Shown: positions 49,967-59,060, counted from the stretch's first letter. The stretch: DNA of 64,000 bases from Celeribacter arenosi (GCF_039539485.1 NZ_BAABDF010000007.1:682001-746000); one strand, 5' to 3'. Program-made: numbers and translations. Notes: generated by a model not told the origin, from the sequence alone.

Positions 49967-50383
49967 ATGAAACTCACACGACGTGACGCTCTGGCTCTCG
50001 GTCTCGGTGCCACGGCTGCCGCGATGCTGCCGTTCCGCGCCAGTGCCGCAGCCGACGACGCCATCGCCGCCTTCACCGGCGGTGAGATGGCAGGCGAGGG
50101 CGGGATCACTTTGACGGCACCGGAAATCGCGGAAAACGGTAACACCGTTCCGATCACCGTCGATGCACCGGGCGCTGTGTCCATTGCCATCTTCGCCGCC
50201 GGAAACCCGACACCGGGCGTGGCCACCTTTAACTTCGGCCCACTCGCAGGCTCGCAAACCGCTTCGACCCGCATTCGCCTTGCCGGCACGCAGGACGTGG
50301 TTGCGGTTGCGAAAATGGCTGACGGTTCTTTCGTGCAGACCTCGTCGACGGTCAAAGTGACCATCGGCGGCTGTGGCGGCTAA
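49967..50383 (+). CDS. soxY: Sulfur carrier protein SoxY
   Basis: A 138-residue protein with a twin-arginine signal (TRRDALALGLG) and the C-terminal GGCGG swinging arm; Cys136 carries the sulfur intermediates. It pairs with SoxZ and is exported folded. The full family length is present, and it is followed by soxZ after 27 bases. Confidence 0.98.
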   Translation: MKLTRRDALALGLGATAAAMLPFRASAAADDAIAAFTGGEMAGEGGITLTAPEIAENGNTVPITVDAPGAVSIAIFAAGNPTPGVATFNFGPLAGSQTASTRIRLAGTQDVVAVAKMADGSFVQTSSTVKVTIGGCGG

Positions 50384-50410
50384 CCGACTGATTTAAAGGA
50401 GACAAAGACA

Positions 50411-50740
50411 ATGGCATCTGGTGTCAAACCCCGCGTTAAGGTCCCTAAGTCAGCTGCTGCTGGCGACGTGATCACCATCAAAACCCTGATCTCGCACCCC
50501 ATGGAATCGGGTCAGCGCAAGGACGGCGATGGCAACATCATCCCGCGCTCGATCATCAACCGGTTCACCTGTGAGTTTAATGGTGAAATGGTGGTGGACG
50601 TGACGCTCGAACCGGCGATTTCGACGAACCCATACATGGAATTCGACGCAACCGTTCCGGCGGCTGGTGAATTCAAGTTCACTTGGTACGACGATGACGG
50701 CGACGTCTATGAGGACACCGCGGCAATCGCCGTCGGCTGA
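50411..50740 (+). CDS. soxZ: Sulfur carrier partner SoxZ
   Basis: A 109-residue immunoglobulin-fold protein without its own signal, exported with SoxY. KPRVKVPKSAAAGDVITIKTL at the start and FKFTWYDDDGDVY near the end are characteristic. It holds SoxY in the SoxYZ complex. Confidence 0.97.
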   Translation: MASGVKPRVKVPKSAAAGDVITIKTLISHPMESGQRKDGDGNIIPRSIINRFTCEFNGEMVVDVTLEPAISTNPYMEFDATVPAAGEFKFTWYDDDGDVYEDTAAIAVG

Positions 50741-50803
50741 TAGCGCTGCTTCGCGCGCCGCCCGACAGAAGGCGGCGCGTGGCTCACCCAGGGAGGAATA
50801 CGC

Positions 50804-51661
50804 ATGAAAATTAACAAAACCATCGCCGGACTGGCAGCGATGACGGCCGTTGCTCTCGCAGGCGGTGCTGTCGCAGACCCGGACGAAGACGAACTGGTGA
50901 TCAACGGCGAAATCGCAATCGTCACACAAACCGCCGCTCCGGCGCATCTCGAGGGGAGCCTCGATGAAATCTATTCCGGCTGGCGCTTCCGTGCGGATGG
51001 CACGCAGGCCATGGAAATGGATGACTTCGACAATCCCGGCATGCTCGGCGTCGAAGTCGGCGAAGAGTTGTTCGCAAAGGCTTGGGGTTCAGAAGGTAAG
51101 TCCTGTGCGGATTGTCACGACGGTGCCGAAAGCCTCGCCGATGTCCGTCCAACCTATCCCAAATGGAACGACGCCAAAGAGCAGGTGTACACGGTCCAGA
51201 TGCAGATCAATGACTGCCTCACGGAACGGATGGGTGCGGAAAAAGAGAAATACGATAGTTCCAGCATGCTCAACCTCGAGGCGCTCATTGCCTCTGTGGC
51301 ACGTGGCAAACCTGTGAATGTCGCCATCGATGGCCCCGCACAATCCACGTGGGAGCAGGGCAAAGAGATCTACTATACACGGTATGGTCAGCTCGAACTG
51401 TCCTGTGCGAATTGCCACGAAGACAACTACGGTAACCTGATCCGCGCCGACCACCTGTCTCAGGGCCAGATCAATGGTTTCCCGACCTATCGTCTGAAAA
51501 ACGCCAAGCTCAATGGTGTACAAGGCCGCTTCAAAGGCTGCGTGCGCGATACCCGTGCAGAGACTTTCTCTCCGGGCTCTCCTGAGTTCATCGCACTTGA
51601 GCTATACGTCGCATCTCGCGGCAACGGTCTGTCGGTCGAAGGGCCTTCTGTCCGTAACTAA
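50804..51661 (+). CDS. soxA: Sulfur oxidation dihaem cytochrome c SoxA
   Basis: A 285-residue periplasmic cytochrome with signal peptide (residues 1-25). Two haem-c sites are CADCH (101-105) and CANCH (201-205). Cys246 in FKGCVRDTRAE is the cysteine that is modified during catalysis. It is the diheme type. The AXYZ order ends here; a terminator separates it from soxB. Confidence 0.97.
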   Translation: MKINKTIAGLAAMTAVALAGGAVADPDEDELVINGEIAIVTQTAAPAHLEGSLDEIYSGWRFRADGTQAMEMDDFDNPGMLGVEVGEELFAKAWGSEGKSCADCHDGAESLADVRPTYPKWNDAKEQVYTVQMQINDCLTERMGAEKEKYDSSSMLNLEALIASVARGKPVNVAIDGPAQSTWEQGKEIYYTRYGQLELSCANCHEDNYGNLIRADHLSQGQINGFPTYRLKNAKLNGVQGRFKGCVRDTRAETFSPGSPEFIALELYVASRGNGLSVEGPSVRN

Positions 51662-51672
51662 ATCTTGGAGAG

Positions 51673-51705
51673 CCCCGCCTTTTTCCAAAAGGGTGGGGTT
51701 TTCTT
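51673..51705 (+). terminator. Terminator after soxA
   Basis: CCCCGCC (51673-51679) pairs with GGTGGGG (51692-51698), one G-T pair, followed by TTTTCTTT. It separates soxA from soxB, which has its own operator-like site downstream. Confidence 0.8.
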
Positions 51706-51707
51706 TA

Positions 51708-51723
51708 CTCGAATATATTCAAT
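51708..51723 (+). promoter_or_regulatory. SoxR operator candidate before soxB
   Basis: CTCGAATATATTCAAT contains the palindromic GAATATATTC core and resembles the soxS-soxV site, though less closely and with one extra base. It lies between the soxA terminator and soxB. Confidence 0.45.
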
Positions 51724-51774
51724 TTCGCGCATAACTTATATATTCCCTTGCGCGACCAAACGGAGCGAAACCGC

Positions 51775-53472
51775 ATGTTGTCCCGCCGTGATTTTCTTCA
51801 GGTCTCTATGGCCACCGCTGCGCTTACCGGCGTGTCGTCTTTTGGAAACTGGTCGCGCCTTGCCGCGCAGCAGTCCCTGACTCAGGACCAGCTTCTGGAT
51901 TTCGACACCTTCGGCAACGTCTCCCTCATTCACGTCACGGATATCCATGCGCAGTTGAAGCCGATCTATTTCCGCGAACCGTCGATCAATATCGGTGTGG
52001 GCGGAAACAAAGGCGAGGTGCCTCACGTCACAGGCGCCGATTTCCGCAAACTCTATGGCATCGACGATGGATCGCCCTCCCACTACGCGCTGTCATCGGG
52101 CGATTTCGCGGCATTGGGCGAAGCCTATGGCAAAGTTGGCGGATTGGATCGCGTGTCCACCGTCATCAAATCGATCCGCGCGGCACGTCCCGACGCATTG
52201 CTTCTGGATGGTGGCGATACATGGCACGGCTCCTACACCTGCTACCACACCGAAGGGCAGGATATGGTCAACGTTATGAACGCGCTCAAACCCGACGCGA
52301 TGACGTTCCATTGGGAATTCACGCTCGGGTCCGACCGCGTGCGCGAGATCGTGGCAGACCTGCCTTTTGCCGCGCTCGGCGCGAACATCTTTGACGCCGA
52401 ATGGGACGAACCCGCCGAAGATTTCGAACCCTACCGCTTCTTCGAGCGCGGCGGCGTGAAAATCGCCGTCATCGGTCAGGCATTCCCCTATATGCCGATT
52501 GCGAACCCGGGTTGGATGTTCCCTGAATACTCCTTTGGTATCCGTACCGAGCGGATGCAGGAAGTCGTCGACGACGTGCGCGGGCAGGGCGCGGAACTCG
52601 TTGTGCTGCTGTCCCACAACGGCTTTGACGTAGACAAAAAGATGGCGAGCCTCGTCAAAGGCATCGACGTCATTCTGTCCGGCCACACCCATGACGCGCT
52701 GCCCGAGCCGGTTCTGGTGGGGGAAACGATCGTCGTGGCCTCTGGTTCGAACGGTAAATTCGTGTCCCGCGTCGACCTCGACGTGCGCGACGGGCGCATG
52801 ATGGGTTTCCGCCACAAGTTGATCCCGATTTTCTCGGATGTGATCGAACCTGACGCAGAAGTCACAGCTGTGATTGATGAGCAGCGTGCGCCGTATGAGA
52901 GCGCGATGTCCGAGGTGATCGGCCAGACCGATAGCCTGTTGTATCGTCGCGGCAATTTCAACGGCACCTGGGACGACCTGATTTGCGATGCCCTTTTAGA
53001 GCAACGTGAGGCAGACATCGCGATGAGCCCGGGCGTGCGGTGGGGCCCGAGCCTTTTGCCCGGCGACAACATCACCCGCGAAGATATCTGGAACGCCACC
53101 TCTATGACCTACCCGAACGCCTACCGTTCGGAAATGACCGGCGAGTTTATTCATACGATCATGGAAGATGTGGCCGATAACATCTTTAACCCCGATCCCT
53201 ACTACCAGCAGGGCGGCGACATGGTTCGTATGGGCGGCCTTGGGTACACCATCGACATCACCAAACCCCAAGGGTCGCGGATTTCCGACATCACCTTGCT
53301 GAAAACCGGCGAGACCATTGATCCTGCGAAATCCTATGTCGTCGCGGGCTGGGCATCGGTCAATGAGGGCACCGAAGGGCCGGCGATCTGGGACGTGGTC
53401 GAAGATTACATCCGTGCCAAGGGAACCGTTTCAGCCGAGCCGAACACCACGGTCAAGGTCCTCGGCCTCTGA
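51775..53472 (+). CDS. soxB: Thiosulfohydrolase SoxB
   Basis: A 565-residue periplasmic dimanganese enzyme that hydrolyses the sulfonate from SoxY-bound sulfur. It has a twin-arginine signal (SRRDFLQVSM), metallophosphoesterase ligands in VTDIHAQLKP, DGGDTWHGS, HWEFTLG and LSGHTHDALP, and a C-terminal 5'-nucleotidase-like domain. The ATG at 51775 with CGGAG upstream is chosen over a TTG nine codons earlier. It is flanked by terminators on both sides, so it is a single-gene unit. Confidence 0.97.
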   Translation: MLSRRDFLQVSMATAALTGVSSFGNWSRLAAQQSLTQDQLLDFDTFGNVSLIHVTDIHAQLKPIYFREPSINIGVGGNKGEVPHVTGADFRKLYGIDDGSPSHYALSSGDFAALGEAYGKVGGLDRVSTVIKSIRAARPDALLLDGGDTWHGSYTCYHTEGQDMVNVMNALKPDAMTFHWEFTLGSDRVREIVADLPFAALGANIFDAEWDEPAEDFEPYRFFERGGVKIAVIGQAFPYMPIANPGWMFPEYSFGIRTERMQEVVDDVRGQGAELVVLLSHNGFDVDKKMASLVKGIDVILSGHTHDALPEPVLVGETIVVASGSNGKFVSRVDLDVRDGRMMGFRHKLIPIFSDVIEPDAEVTAVIDEQRAPYESAMSEVIGQTDSLLYRRGNFNGTWDDLICDALLEQREADIAMSPGVRWGPSLLPGDNITREDIWNATSMTYPNAYRSEMTGEFIHTIMEDVADNIFNPDPYYQQGGDMVRMGGLGYTIDITKPQGSRISDITLLKTGETIDPAKSYVVAGWASVNEGTEGPAIWDVVEDYIRAKGTVSAEPNTTVKVLGL

Positions 53473-53481
53473 TTTAACACC

Positions 53482-53513
53482 GCCGTCCCGCGACCGCGCG
53501 GGACGGCTTTTTT
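53482..53513 (+). terminator. Strong terminator after soxB
   Basis: GCCGTCCCGCG (53482-53492) and CGCGGGACGGC (53497-53507) form a perfect 11-bp stem with a 4-base loop, followed by six T. Confidence 0.93.
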
Positions 53514-53524
53514 GCAATAGTCTC

Positions 53525-53540
53525 ATTCACTTATGCGAAT
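53525..53540 (+). promoter_or_regulatory. SoxR operator candidate before soxC
   Basis: ATTCACTTATGCGAAT, palindromic at 12 of 16 positions and matching the soxS-soxV site ATTCACATATTCAAAT at 13 of 16. It lies between the soxB terminator and soxC, 26 bases before the start codon. Confidence 0.65.
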
Positions 53541-53566
53541 GAGCGAAGTCAATAGGGAGACTCTCC

Positions 53567-54850
53567 ATGAGTGACACCCCAGATAAATCCGGCTCCTCGC
53601 GCCGCGCATTTCTGCGCGGAGCGGCAGCGACAGGCGCAGGGTTGGCCGCCGGCGGCGTCGTGGCGCAGAACGGGCCCGATCCCCTCATCACCGAGCCCCA
53701 GGATTGGGCGATGATCACGGGTGAACCGGTTGACGCCACACCTTACGGCATGCCGATCAAATACGAAGCGGATGTCATTCGCCGCAACGTGCCATGGCTG
53801 ACCGCCGACCCGATTTCGTCGATCAACTTCACGCCAATCCACGCGCTTGATGGCACGATCACTCCGCAAGGTTGCGCTTTTGAGCGTCACCACTCCGGCG
53901 CAATCGAGCTGCGCAAGGAAGACTACCGCTTGATGATCAACGGGCTCGTGGATAAGCCGCTGGTCTTTTCCTACGCCGATCTCGAACGGTTCCCGCGTGA
54001 AAACCACGTCTATTTTTGTGAATGCGCGGCGAATACCGGCATGGAGTGGGCTGGCGCACAGTTGAACGGGTCCCAGTTTACCCATGGGATGATTCACAAC
54101 ATGGAATACTCGGGCATCACGCTGCGCTCTCTTCTCGAAGAGGCCGGTTTGACGGCCGCGGGCGATCTGGCCGACAAATGGGTCTATGTGGAGGGCGCGG
54201 ATGCTTCCTCCAACGGGCGCTCCATCCCGATGGAAAAAGCGCTCGATGACGTTCTTGTGGCGTTCAAGGCAAACGGCGAAGCGCTGCGCATGGAGCATGG
54301 CTATCCTGTGCGCCTCGTGGTGCCGGGCTGGGAAGGCAACATGTGGGTCAAATGGCTGCGCCGCATCGAGGTGACCGATCACCCCGTGGAGAGCCGCGAA
54401 GAGACGTCGAAATACACCGACACACTGGCCGATGGCACGTCGCGCAAATGGACGTGGGTGATGGATGCGAAATCCGTCGTCACCTCGCCGAGCCCGCAGG
54501 TGCCGATCACCCATGGTCCCGGTCCGCTGGTCATCACGGGTCTTGCATGGTCCGGTCGCGGTGCAATTTCGGGTGTGGATGTCTCCATTGATGGCGGCAA
54601 AACGTGGTCCAAGGCGCGTCTGGCCAAGCCGGGCGAAGACAAGGCCCTCACGCGTTTCTACCTCGACATCGTTTGGGACGGCTCCGAGATGCTTCTGCAA
54701 TCGCGCGCCCATGATGAGACTGGCTATGTTCAGCCGACAAAAGCGCAGCTGCGCGAAGTTCGCGGCGAGAACTCGGTCTATCACAACAATTGCATCCAGA
54801 CTTGGTGGGTCAAAGAAAATGGGGAGTCAGAGAATGTCGAAGTTTCCTAA
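53567..54850 (+). CDS. soxC: Sulfane dehydrogenase molybdopterin subunit SoxC
   Basis: A 427-residue periplasmic molybdoprotein of the sulfite oxidase family with a twin-arginine signal (SSRRAFLRGAAATG). The Mo-coordinating Cys lies in FCECAANTGMEW, and the C-terminal dimerisation domain has SGRGAISGVDVSIDGGKTW. With SoxD it oxidises the sulfane sulfur on SoxY with release of six electrons, so thiosulfate goes to sulfate without stored sulfur globules. It overlaps soxD by 17 bases. Confidence 0.97.
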   Translation: MSDTPDKSGSSRRAFLRGAAATGAGLAAGGVVAQNGPDPLITEPQDWAMITGEPVDATPYGMPIKYEADVIRRNVPWLTADPISSINFTPIHALDGTITPQGCAFERHHSGAIELRKEDYRLMINGLVDKPLVFSYADLERFPRENHVYFCECAANTGMEWAGAQLNGSQFTHGMIHNMEYSGITLRSLLEEAGLTAAGDLADKWVYVEGADASSNGRSIPMEKALDDVLVAFKANGEALRMEHGYPVRLVVPGWEGNMWVKWLRRIEVTDHPVESREETSKYTDTLADGTSRKWTWVMDAKSVVTSPSPQVPITHGPGPLVITGLAWSGRGAISGVDVSIDGGKTWSKARLAKPGEDKALTRFYLDIVWDGSEMLLQSRAHDETGYVQPTKAQLREVRGENSVYHNNCIQTWWVKENGESENVEVS

Positions 54851-55907
54851 ACTGCTGACGGCAACGGCGCTTGTCGCTGTCCTCGCAACACCGGCTATTG
54901 CGGAGAAATTGGGTCTGGGCCGCGAAGCCCTGCCCGAAGAGGTTGCCGCGTGGAACCACGATATTGGTCCACAAGGGCAGGGGCTTCCTGTCGGGTCCGG
55001 TTCCGTTGAAGACGGCGAAATGATCTTTTCGGACAACTGCGCATCCTGCCACGGTGAATTCGCCGAAGGGGCGGGCAACTGGCCGAAACTGGCAGGGGGC
55101 GAAGGCTCGCTGGCCGACAAGGACCCGCTGAAAACTGTGGGTTCTTACTGGCCTTACCTGTCGACGGTCTATGATTACGTGCGCCGCTCCATGCCATTCG
55201 GGGCCGCGCAGACCATGTCGGACAATGACGTCTACGCGATCACGGCCTATATCCTCTACTCCAACTATCTGGTTGAGGATGATTTTGTCCTGTCGAACGA
55301 AAACTTTCTCGACGTTGAAATGCCCAATGCCGGCGGGTTCATCATCGACGATCGTGAAGCAGCGGAAGCCCATTTTTGGGGTGAGGCCTGTTACGAGAAC
55401 TGCAAGGAAAGCGTCGAAATCACCAAACGCGCAGCCGTTCTGGATGTGACGCCGCAGGAAGAAACAGGCGACACCGTCGAGGCCGATAGCGCGACCAGCG
55501 AAGAAATGCCCGCGCAGGTGGCCGAGGCTGCAGCCGAAGCCGAAGCACCCGTCGAAGAGGCGGCTGCAGTGGTCGCCGCATTCGACGCGGATCTCGCCGC
55601 CAAAGGTGAAAACGTGTTCAAAAAGTGCAAGGCCTGCCACCAGGTGGGCGAGGGCGCCAAGAACAAGACAGGTCCGATCCTCAATGGTGTCTACATGGCT
55701 CCTGTGGCGCATATCGACGGCTTCAAATACTCCAAGGATTTCGCCAGCGCCCATGATGAAGGTGTGATCTGGGACGATGCCCATCTCACGGAATTCCTCG
55801 CCAAGCCAAAAGCCGTCTACAAGAAGACCAAAATGTCTTTCGCGGGCTTGAAGAAGGACGATGATATCGTGGCGGTGATCGAATACCTGAAATCGGTTTC
55901 GCAATAA
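54834..55907 (+). CDS. soxD: Sulfane dehydrogenase dihaem cytochrome SoxD
   Basis: A 357-residue cytochrome with signal peptide (residues 1-23) and two haem sites: CASCH (69-73) in the N-terminal domain and CKACH (265-269) in a C-terminal class I cytochrome c domain. The two are joined by an Ala/Glu-rich linker (about 215-250). The ATG at 54834 lies inside soxC; a longer frame from 54465 is a shadow of soxC. Confidence 0.96.
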   Translation: MSKFPKLLTATALVAVLATPAIAEKLGLGREALPEEVAAWNHDIGPQGQGLPVGSGSVEDGEMIFSDNCASCHGEFAEGAGNWPKLAGGEGSLADKDPLKTVGSYWPYLSTVYDYVRRSMPFGAAQTMSDNDVYAITAYILYSNYLVEDDFVLSNENFLDVEMPNAGGFIIDDREAAEAHFWGEACYENCKESVEITKRAAVLDVTPQEETGDTVEADSATSEEMPAQVAEAAAEAEAPVEEAAAVVAAFDADLAAKGENVFKKCKACHQVGEGAKNKTGPILNGVYMAPVAHIDGFKYSKDFASAHDEGVIWDDAHLTEFLAKPKAVYKKTKMSFAGLKKDDDIVAVIEYLKSVSQ

Positions 55908-55923
55908 CCCGAACGCGACAATG

Positions 55924-55947
55924 GGCGGCCTACGGGCCGCCTTTTTT
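55924..55947 (+). terminator. Terminator after soxD
   Basis: GGCGGCC and GGCCGCC form a 7-bp stem with a 4-base loop, followed by six T. It ends the soxCD unit. Confidence 0.92.
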
Positions 55948-55982
55948 CTGTGCTATGATCGAAGGATTGGGAGGATCGATAA

Positions 55983-56420
55983 ATGAAACATCTCGCTGCA
56001 ATACTCGGTTTGGCCATTTGTGCCGGTGCACCCCTTTGGGCAAACGACGAGGCGATCACATTTGATTATGACGGCACCTTTGACGACGCGACCTTCGCGG
56101 TTGAGGATGCAATCGTTTCACGCGGTCTTGTCATCGATTACCGCAGCCATACCGGTGAAATGTTGGAACGCACCCGCGCCGATGTCGGATCGGATGTGGT
56201 GATATTCGACAATGCGGATGTCTTTCTTTTCTGTTCCGCTGTTGTTTCCCGTCAGGTCATGGAGGCGGATCCCGCCAACATCGTCCATTGCCCCTATTCC
56301 ATCTACGTCGCGGATCGTGCCGGTGACGTCACCATCGGGTTTCGAAACTACCCGGACGGCTCTATGCAGGCCGTCGAAGATTTGCTGACGGAGATTGTAG
56401 AAGAGGCCGTTAGCTTCTAA
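55983..56420 (+). CDS. Periplasmic DUF302 protein
   Basis: A 145-residue protein with a signal peptide (MKHLAAILGLAICAGAPLWA) and a DUF302-type domain: TFAVEDAIVSRGLVIDYRSHTGEML, VVIFDNADVFLFCSAVVSRQVMEADPANIVHCPYSI. Two cysteines (FCS and HCP) are present. The function is unknown. It follows the sox cluster and precedes a Crp/Fnr regulator by 33 bases, suggesting a shared unit. Confidence 0.8.
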   Translation: MKHLAAILGLAICAGAPLWANDEAITFDYDGTFDDATFAVEDAIVSRGLVIDYRSHTGEMLERTRADVGSDVVIFDNADVFLFCSAVVSRQVMEADPANIVHCPYSIYVADRAGDVTIGFRNYPDGSMQAVEDLLTEIVEEAVSF

Positions 56421-56453
56421 GTACCCTCTATCCGAAGTGCAAAGGAGAGGGTC

Positions 56454-57110
56454 ATGGACTGGATTGACCGATTCACAGGTCTTTCACGGCTCGAACAGCC
56501 AGTGCGCGAGCGGCTTGTGGCCCAATCCCAGATTGTACATTTGCCCAAGAACACGGTTCTCTTCGGGCCGGGAAAACAGCCCGAAAACCTTTTGTTGCTT
56601 TTGGAAGGTACGGTGCGGGTTCAGCAGGTCACCGAAGGGGGGCGCGAAATCGTCCTCTACCGTGTGCATGCTGGCGAAAGCTGTGTGATGACCACGGCCT
56701 GTCTTCTAGCCTACGAAGACTATGCAGCCGAAGGGATCGCGGAAACCGAAGTTGAAGCGGTGGCCATTCCACGCCGCGTTTTCGATGATCTGGTTGCCCA
56801 GTCACAATCATTCCGCACCTTCGTGTTTTCGGCCTATTCGCGCCGGATCACCGATCTATTTCACGTGATCGAAGAAATCGCGTTTCAAAAGGTCGACATC
56901 CGCCTCGCCCAAAAGCTTGTGGAGCTTTCGAACGGGAAGGGCAGCCTGAAAGCCACGCATGCTCAACTGGCCGCCGAACTCGGGACCGCGCGCGAAGTCA
57001 TTTCGCGCCAGCTTCAGGAGTTTCAGCGCCGCGGTTGGGTTGAAACCGCGCGCGGCGAGGTGAAACTCCTGGACACGCAGGCCCTCAGATCGCTCTCGAG
57101 TGCCGCCTGA
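56454..57110 (+). CDS. Crp/Fnr-family transcriptional regulator
   Basis: A 218-residue regulator with a cyclic-nucleotide-binding-fold domain (VLFGPGKQPENLLLLLEGTVRV) and a C-terminal winged helix (THAQLAAELGTAREVISRQLQEF). The N-terminal cysteine cluster of FNR is missing, so it is not an oxygen-sensing Fe-S protein; Cys residues occur at GESCVMTTACLL. Such regulators next to sox or sulfide genes are often redox- or sulfur-responsive, but that is inference here. Confidence 0.9.
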   Translation: MDWIDRFTGLSRLEQPVRERLVAQSQIVHLPKNTVLFGPGKQPENLLLLLEGTVRVQQVTEGGREIVLYRVHAGESCVMTTACLLAYEDYAAEGIAETEVEAVAIPRRVFDDLVAQSQSFRTFVFSAYSRRITDLFHVIEEIAFQKVDIRLAQKLVELSNGKGSLKATHAQLAAELGTAREVISRQLQEFQRRGWVETARGEVKLLDTQALRSLSSAA

Positions 57111-57317
57111 TCAACGCTTGTCGAGCGGGCAGGTGCTGAACCCGAAAATCTTGTAGAGAGGGCAGGTGGACAGCAGACCTGTCACCAGAGGCACCACACC
57201 GATCAGGTAGAGCCAGCGATACTGTGCGTCCGGGTTCAGGAAAAAGCCCGCAAGTAATGCGAGGCCGAGGACAATGCGCAGGATGCGGTCGAGATTTCCA
57301 ACGTTTTTGCCAAACAT
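57111..57317 (-). CDS. Small DUF2892 membrane protein (YgaP-like)
   Basis: A 68-residue protein with two transmembrane segments (ILRIVLGLALLAGFFL and YLIGVVPLVTGLL) and the family motif STCPLYKIFGFSTCPL, with two Cys-Pro pairs. Family members accompany rhodanese and sulfur-stress genes. It converges directly on the Crp/Fnr gene without any gap. Confidence 0.9.
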   Translation of the reverse strand: MFGKNVGNLDRILRIVLGLALLAGFFLNPDAQYRWLYLIGVVPLVTGLLSTCPLYKIFGFSTCPLDKR

Positions 57318-57355
57318 GATGTGCTCCCTTCGAGCATGAGGATGGGAACACGATA

Positions 57356-57375
57356 ACGGGCGCCGAAGCGCCCGT
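57356..57375 (-). terminator. UUCG-capped hairpin after mmsA
   Basis: On the minus strand ACGGGCGC, loop TTCG, GCGCCCGT: an 8-bp stem capped by the stable UUCG tetraloop, downstream of the mmsA stop and upstream of the DUF2892 start. No T-run follows. Confidence 0.6.
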
Positions 57376-57404
57376 CTGTGAGTTCGTCACACAAGTCCCG
57401 AAAA

Positions 57405-58904
57405 TCAGTCGAGCGCTTTAAAATTGAGAGCCGCCCCGTCCTTGATCCCCGAGAACCAACGGGAAGTGACGGTTTTGGTTTTTGTGTAGAACCGGAACGC
57501 GTCGGGACCGTATTGGTTGAGGTCGCCAAAAGCAGACTTTTTCCATCCGCCAAAGCTGTAATAGGAAAGCGGGACGGGGATCGGGAAATTGACCCCGACC
57601 ATGCCGACATTCACCCGTGTCGCAAAATCACGTGCCGTGTCGCCATCGGCGGTATAGATCGCCGTTCCATTGCCGTAGTCATTCTCCATCACGAGGTTCA
57701 GACCCTCCTCGTAAGTCTCTGCGCGCACGGTGCATAGGACAGGCCCAAAGATCTCCTCGCGGTAGATTTCCATGTCCGGCGTGACATTATCAAAGAGCGA
57801 TGCGCCGGTGAAAAAGCCGTTCTCATAGCCCTGAATCGACAACCCGCGGCCGTCAACAACCAGATCAGCGCCTTGGTCGACGCCCGATTGGATGAGTCGT
57901 TCCACCCGTTCCTTCGAGGCGGCGGTGATCAGCGGACCAAAATCGACGTCCGCGCCACCCGTATAGGGGCCAACTTTCAGGCTTTCGATTTTCGGTACAA
58001 GTTTTTCGATCAGGCGATCGGCGGTTTCCTGACCCACGGGAACGGCCACCGAGATAGCCATACAGCGTTCGCCCGCCGCGCCATAACCAGCACCCACCAA
58101 AGCATCCGCCGCCTTGTCGAGATCGGCGTCCGGCATGATCAGCATGTGGTTCTTTGCGCCGCCAAAACACTGTGCGCGTTTGCCCTGAGCTGCGGCGCGC
58201 GAGTAGATGTAATGCGCGATCGGCGTCGAGCCGACAAAGCCCACGGCCTGAACCGTCTCGTTGTCGAGCAGGGCATCCACCGCCTCTTTGCCACCATGCA
58301 CAACCTGCAACACGCCATCGGGAAGGCCGGCTTCTTTCAGCAAGTCTGCCAGCATCATCGCAGTGGATGGTGTGCGTTCTGAGGGTTTCAGAATCATCGC
58401 ATTACCCGCCGAAATGGCTGGTGCCATTTTCCACATCGGGATCATTGCGGGAAAGTTAAAGGGTGTGATTCCTGCAACAACTCCAAGGGGTTGTCGCATG
58501 GAGTAAAGGTCGATTCCGGGGCCTGCGTCGCCCGTGTACTCGCCTTTCAACATCGCCGGCGCACCCATGCAGACCTCGACTACTTCGAGGCCGCGCTGAA
58601 CATCCCCGCGCGCATCGGGCAGCGTTTTGCCGTGTTCGCGTGACAGGCATTCGGCCAGCGCATCCATATGTTCGTTCACGAGTTGGCCAAATTTCATCAT
58701 GACCCGTGCGCGACGTTGGGGGTTCACCTGCGCCCATTTTTTTTGCGCGATCTCCGCACGCGCGACTGCGGCATCCACCTCTGCAGCAGAGGCCAGCGGC
58801 ACCTTGGCCTGCACCTCGCCGGTTGCAGGATTCAAGACATCCGAGAAGCGTCCCGAAGTGCCTTTGACCGCCGCGCCATCAATGAAATGGGTTAGTTCTT
58901 TCAT
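57405..58904 (-). CDS. mmsA: CoA-acylating methylmalonate-semialdehyde dehydrogenase
   Basis: A 499-residue aldehyde dehydrogenase superfamily member. GAAGERCMAISVAVPVG contains the catalytic Cys in the arrangement typical of MmsA, and FNFPAMIPMWKMAPAISAGN and FVGSTPIAHYIYSRAA are family motifs. It converts methylmalonate semialdehyde (valine) and malonate semialdehyde (beta-alanine, inositol) to propionyl- or acetyl-CoA. The ATG at 58904 has AAAGGA upstream. Confidence 0.95.
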   Translation of the reverse strand: MKELTHFIDGAAVKGTSGRFSDVLNPATGEVQAKVPLASAAEVDAAVARAEIAQKKWAQVNPQRRARVMMKFGQLVNEHMDALAECLSREHGKTLPDARGDVQRGLEVVEVCMGAPAMLKGEYTGDAGPGIDLYSMRQPLGVVAGITPFNFPAMIPMWKMAPAISAGNAMILKPSERTPSTAMMLADLLKEAGLPDGVLQVVHGGKEAVDALLDNETVQAVGFVGSTPIAHYIYSRAAAQGKRAQCFGGAKNHMLIMPDADLDKAADALVGAGYGAAGERCMAISVAVPVGQETADRLIEKLVPKIESLKVGPYTGGADVDFGPLITAASKERVERLIQSGVDQGADLVVDGRGLSIQGYENGFFTGASLFDNVTPDMEIYREEIFGPVLCTVRAETYEEGLNLVMENDYGNGTAIYTADGDTARDFATRVNVGMVGVNFPIPVPLSYYSFGGWKKSAFGDLNQYGPDAFRFYTKTKTVTSRWFSGIKDGAALNFKALD

Positions 58905-59060
58905 GGGATATCCTTTCAATTCTCGGCGACGATATCGAAGCACTGGCGCGGGCGGAAGGGGGTAGCGACTCTGTTTGAAACAGACGTCACGCTTGACACG
59001 ACGCAGACTGCGCGAAACCCTGTTGGTAGGGGACGGAAACGATAACGTGTAGGAGGAAAC

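Noticed and set aside
54465..54833. Extended start for soxD
   Set aside because: The extra 123 codons are an out-of-frame shadow of soxC. The signal peptide begins at 54834.
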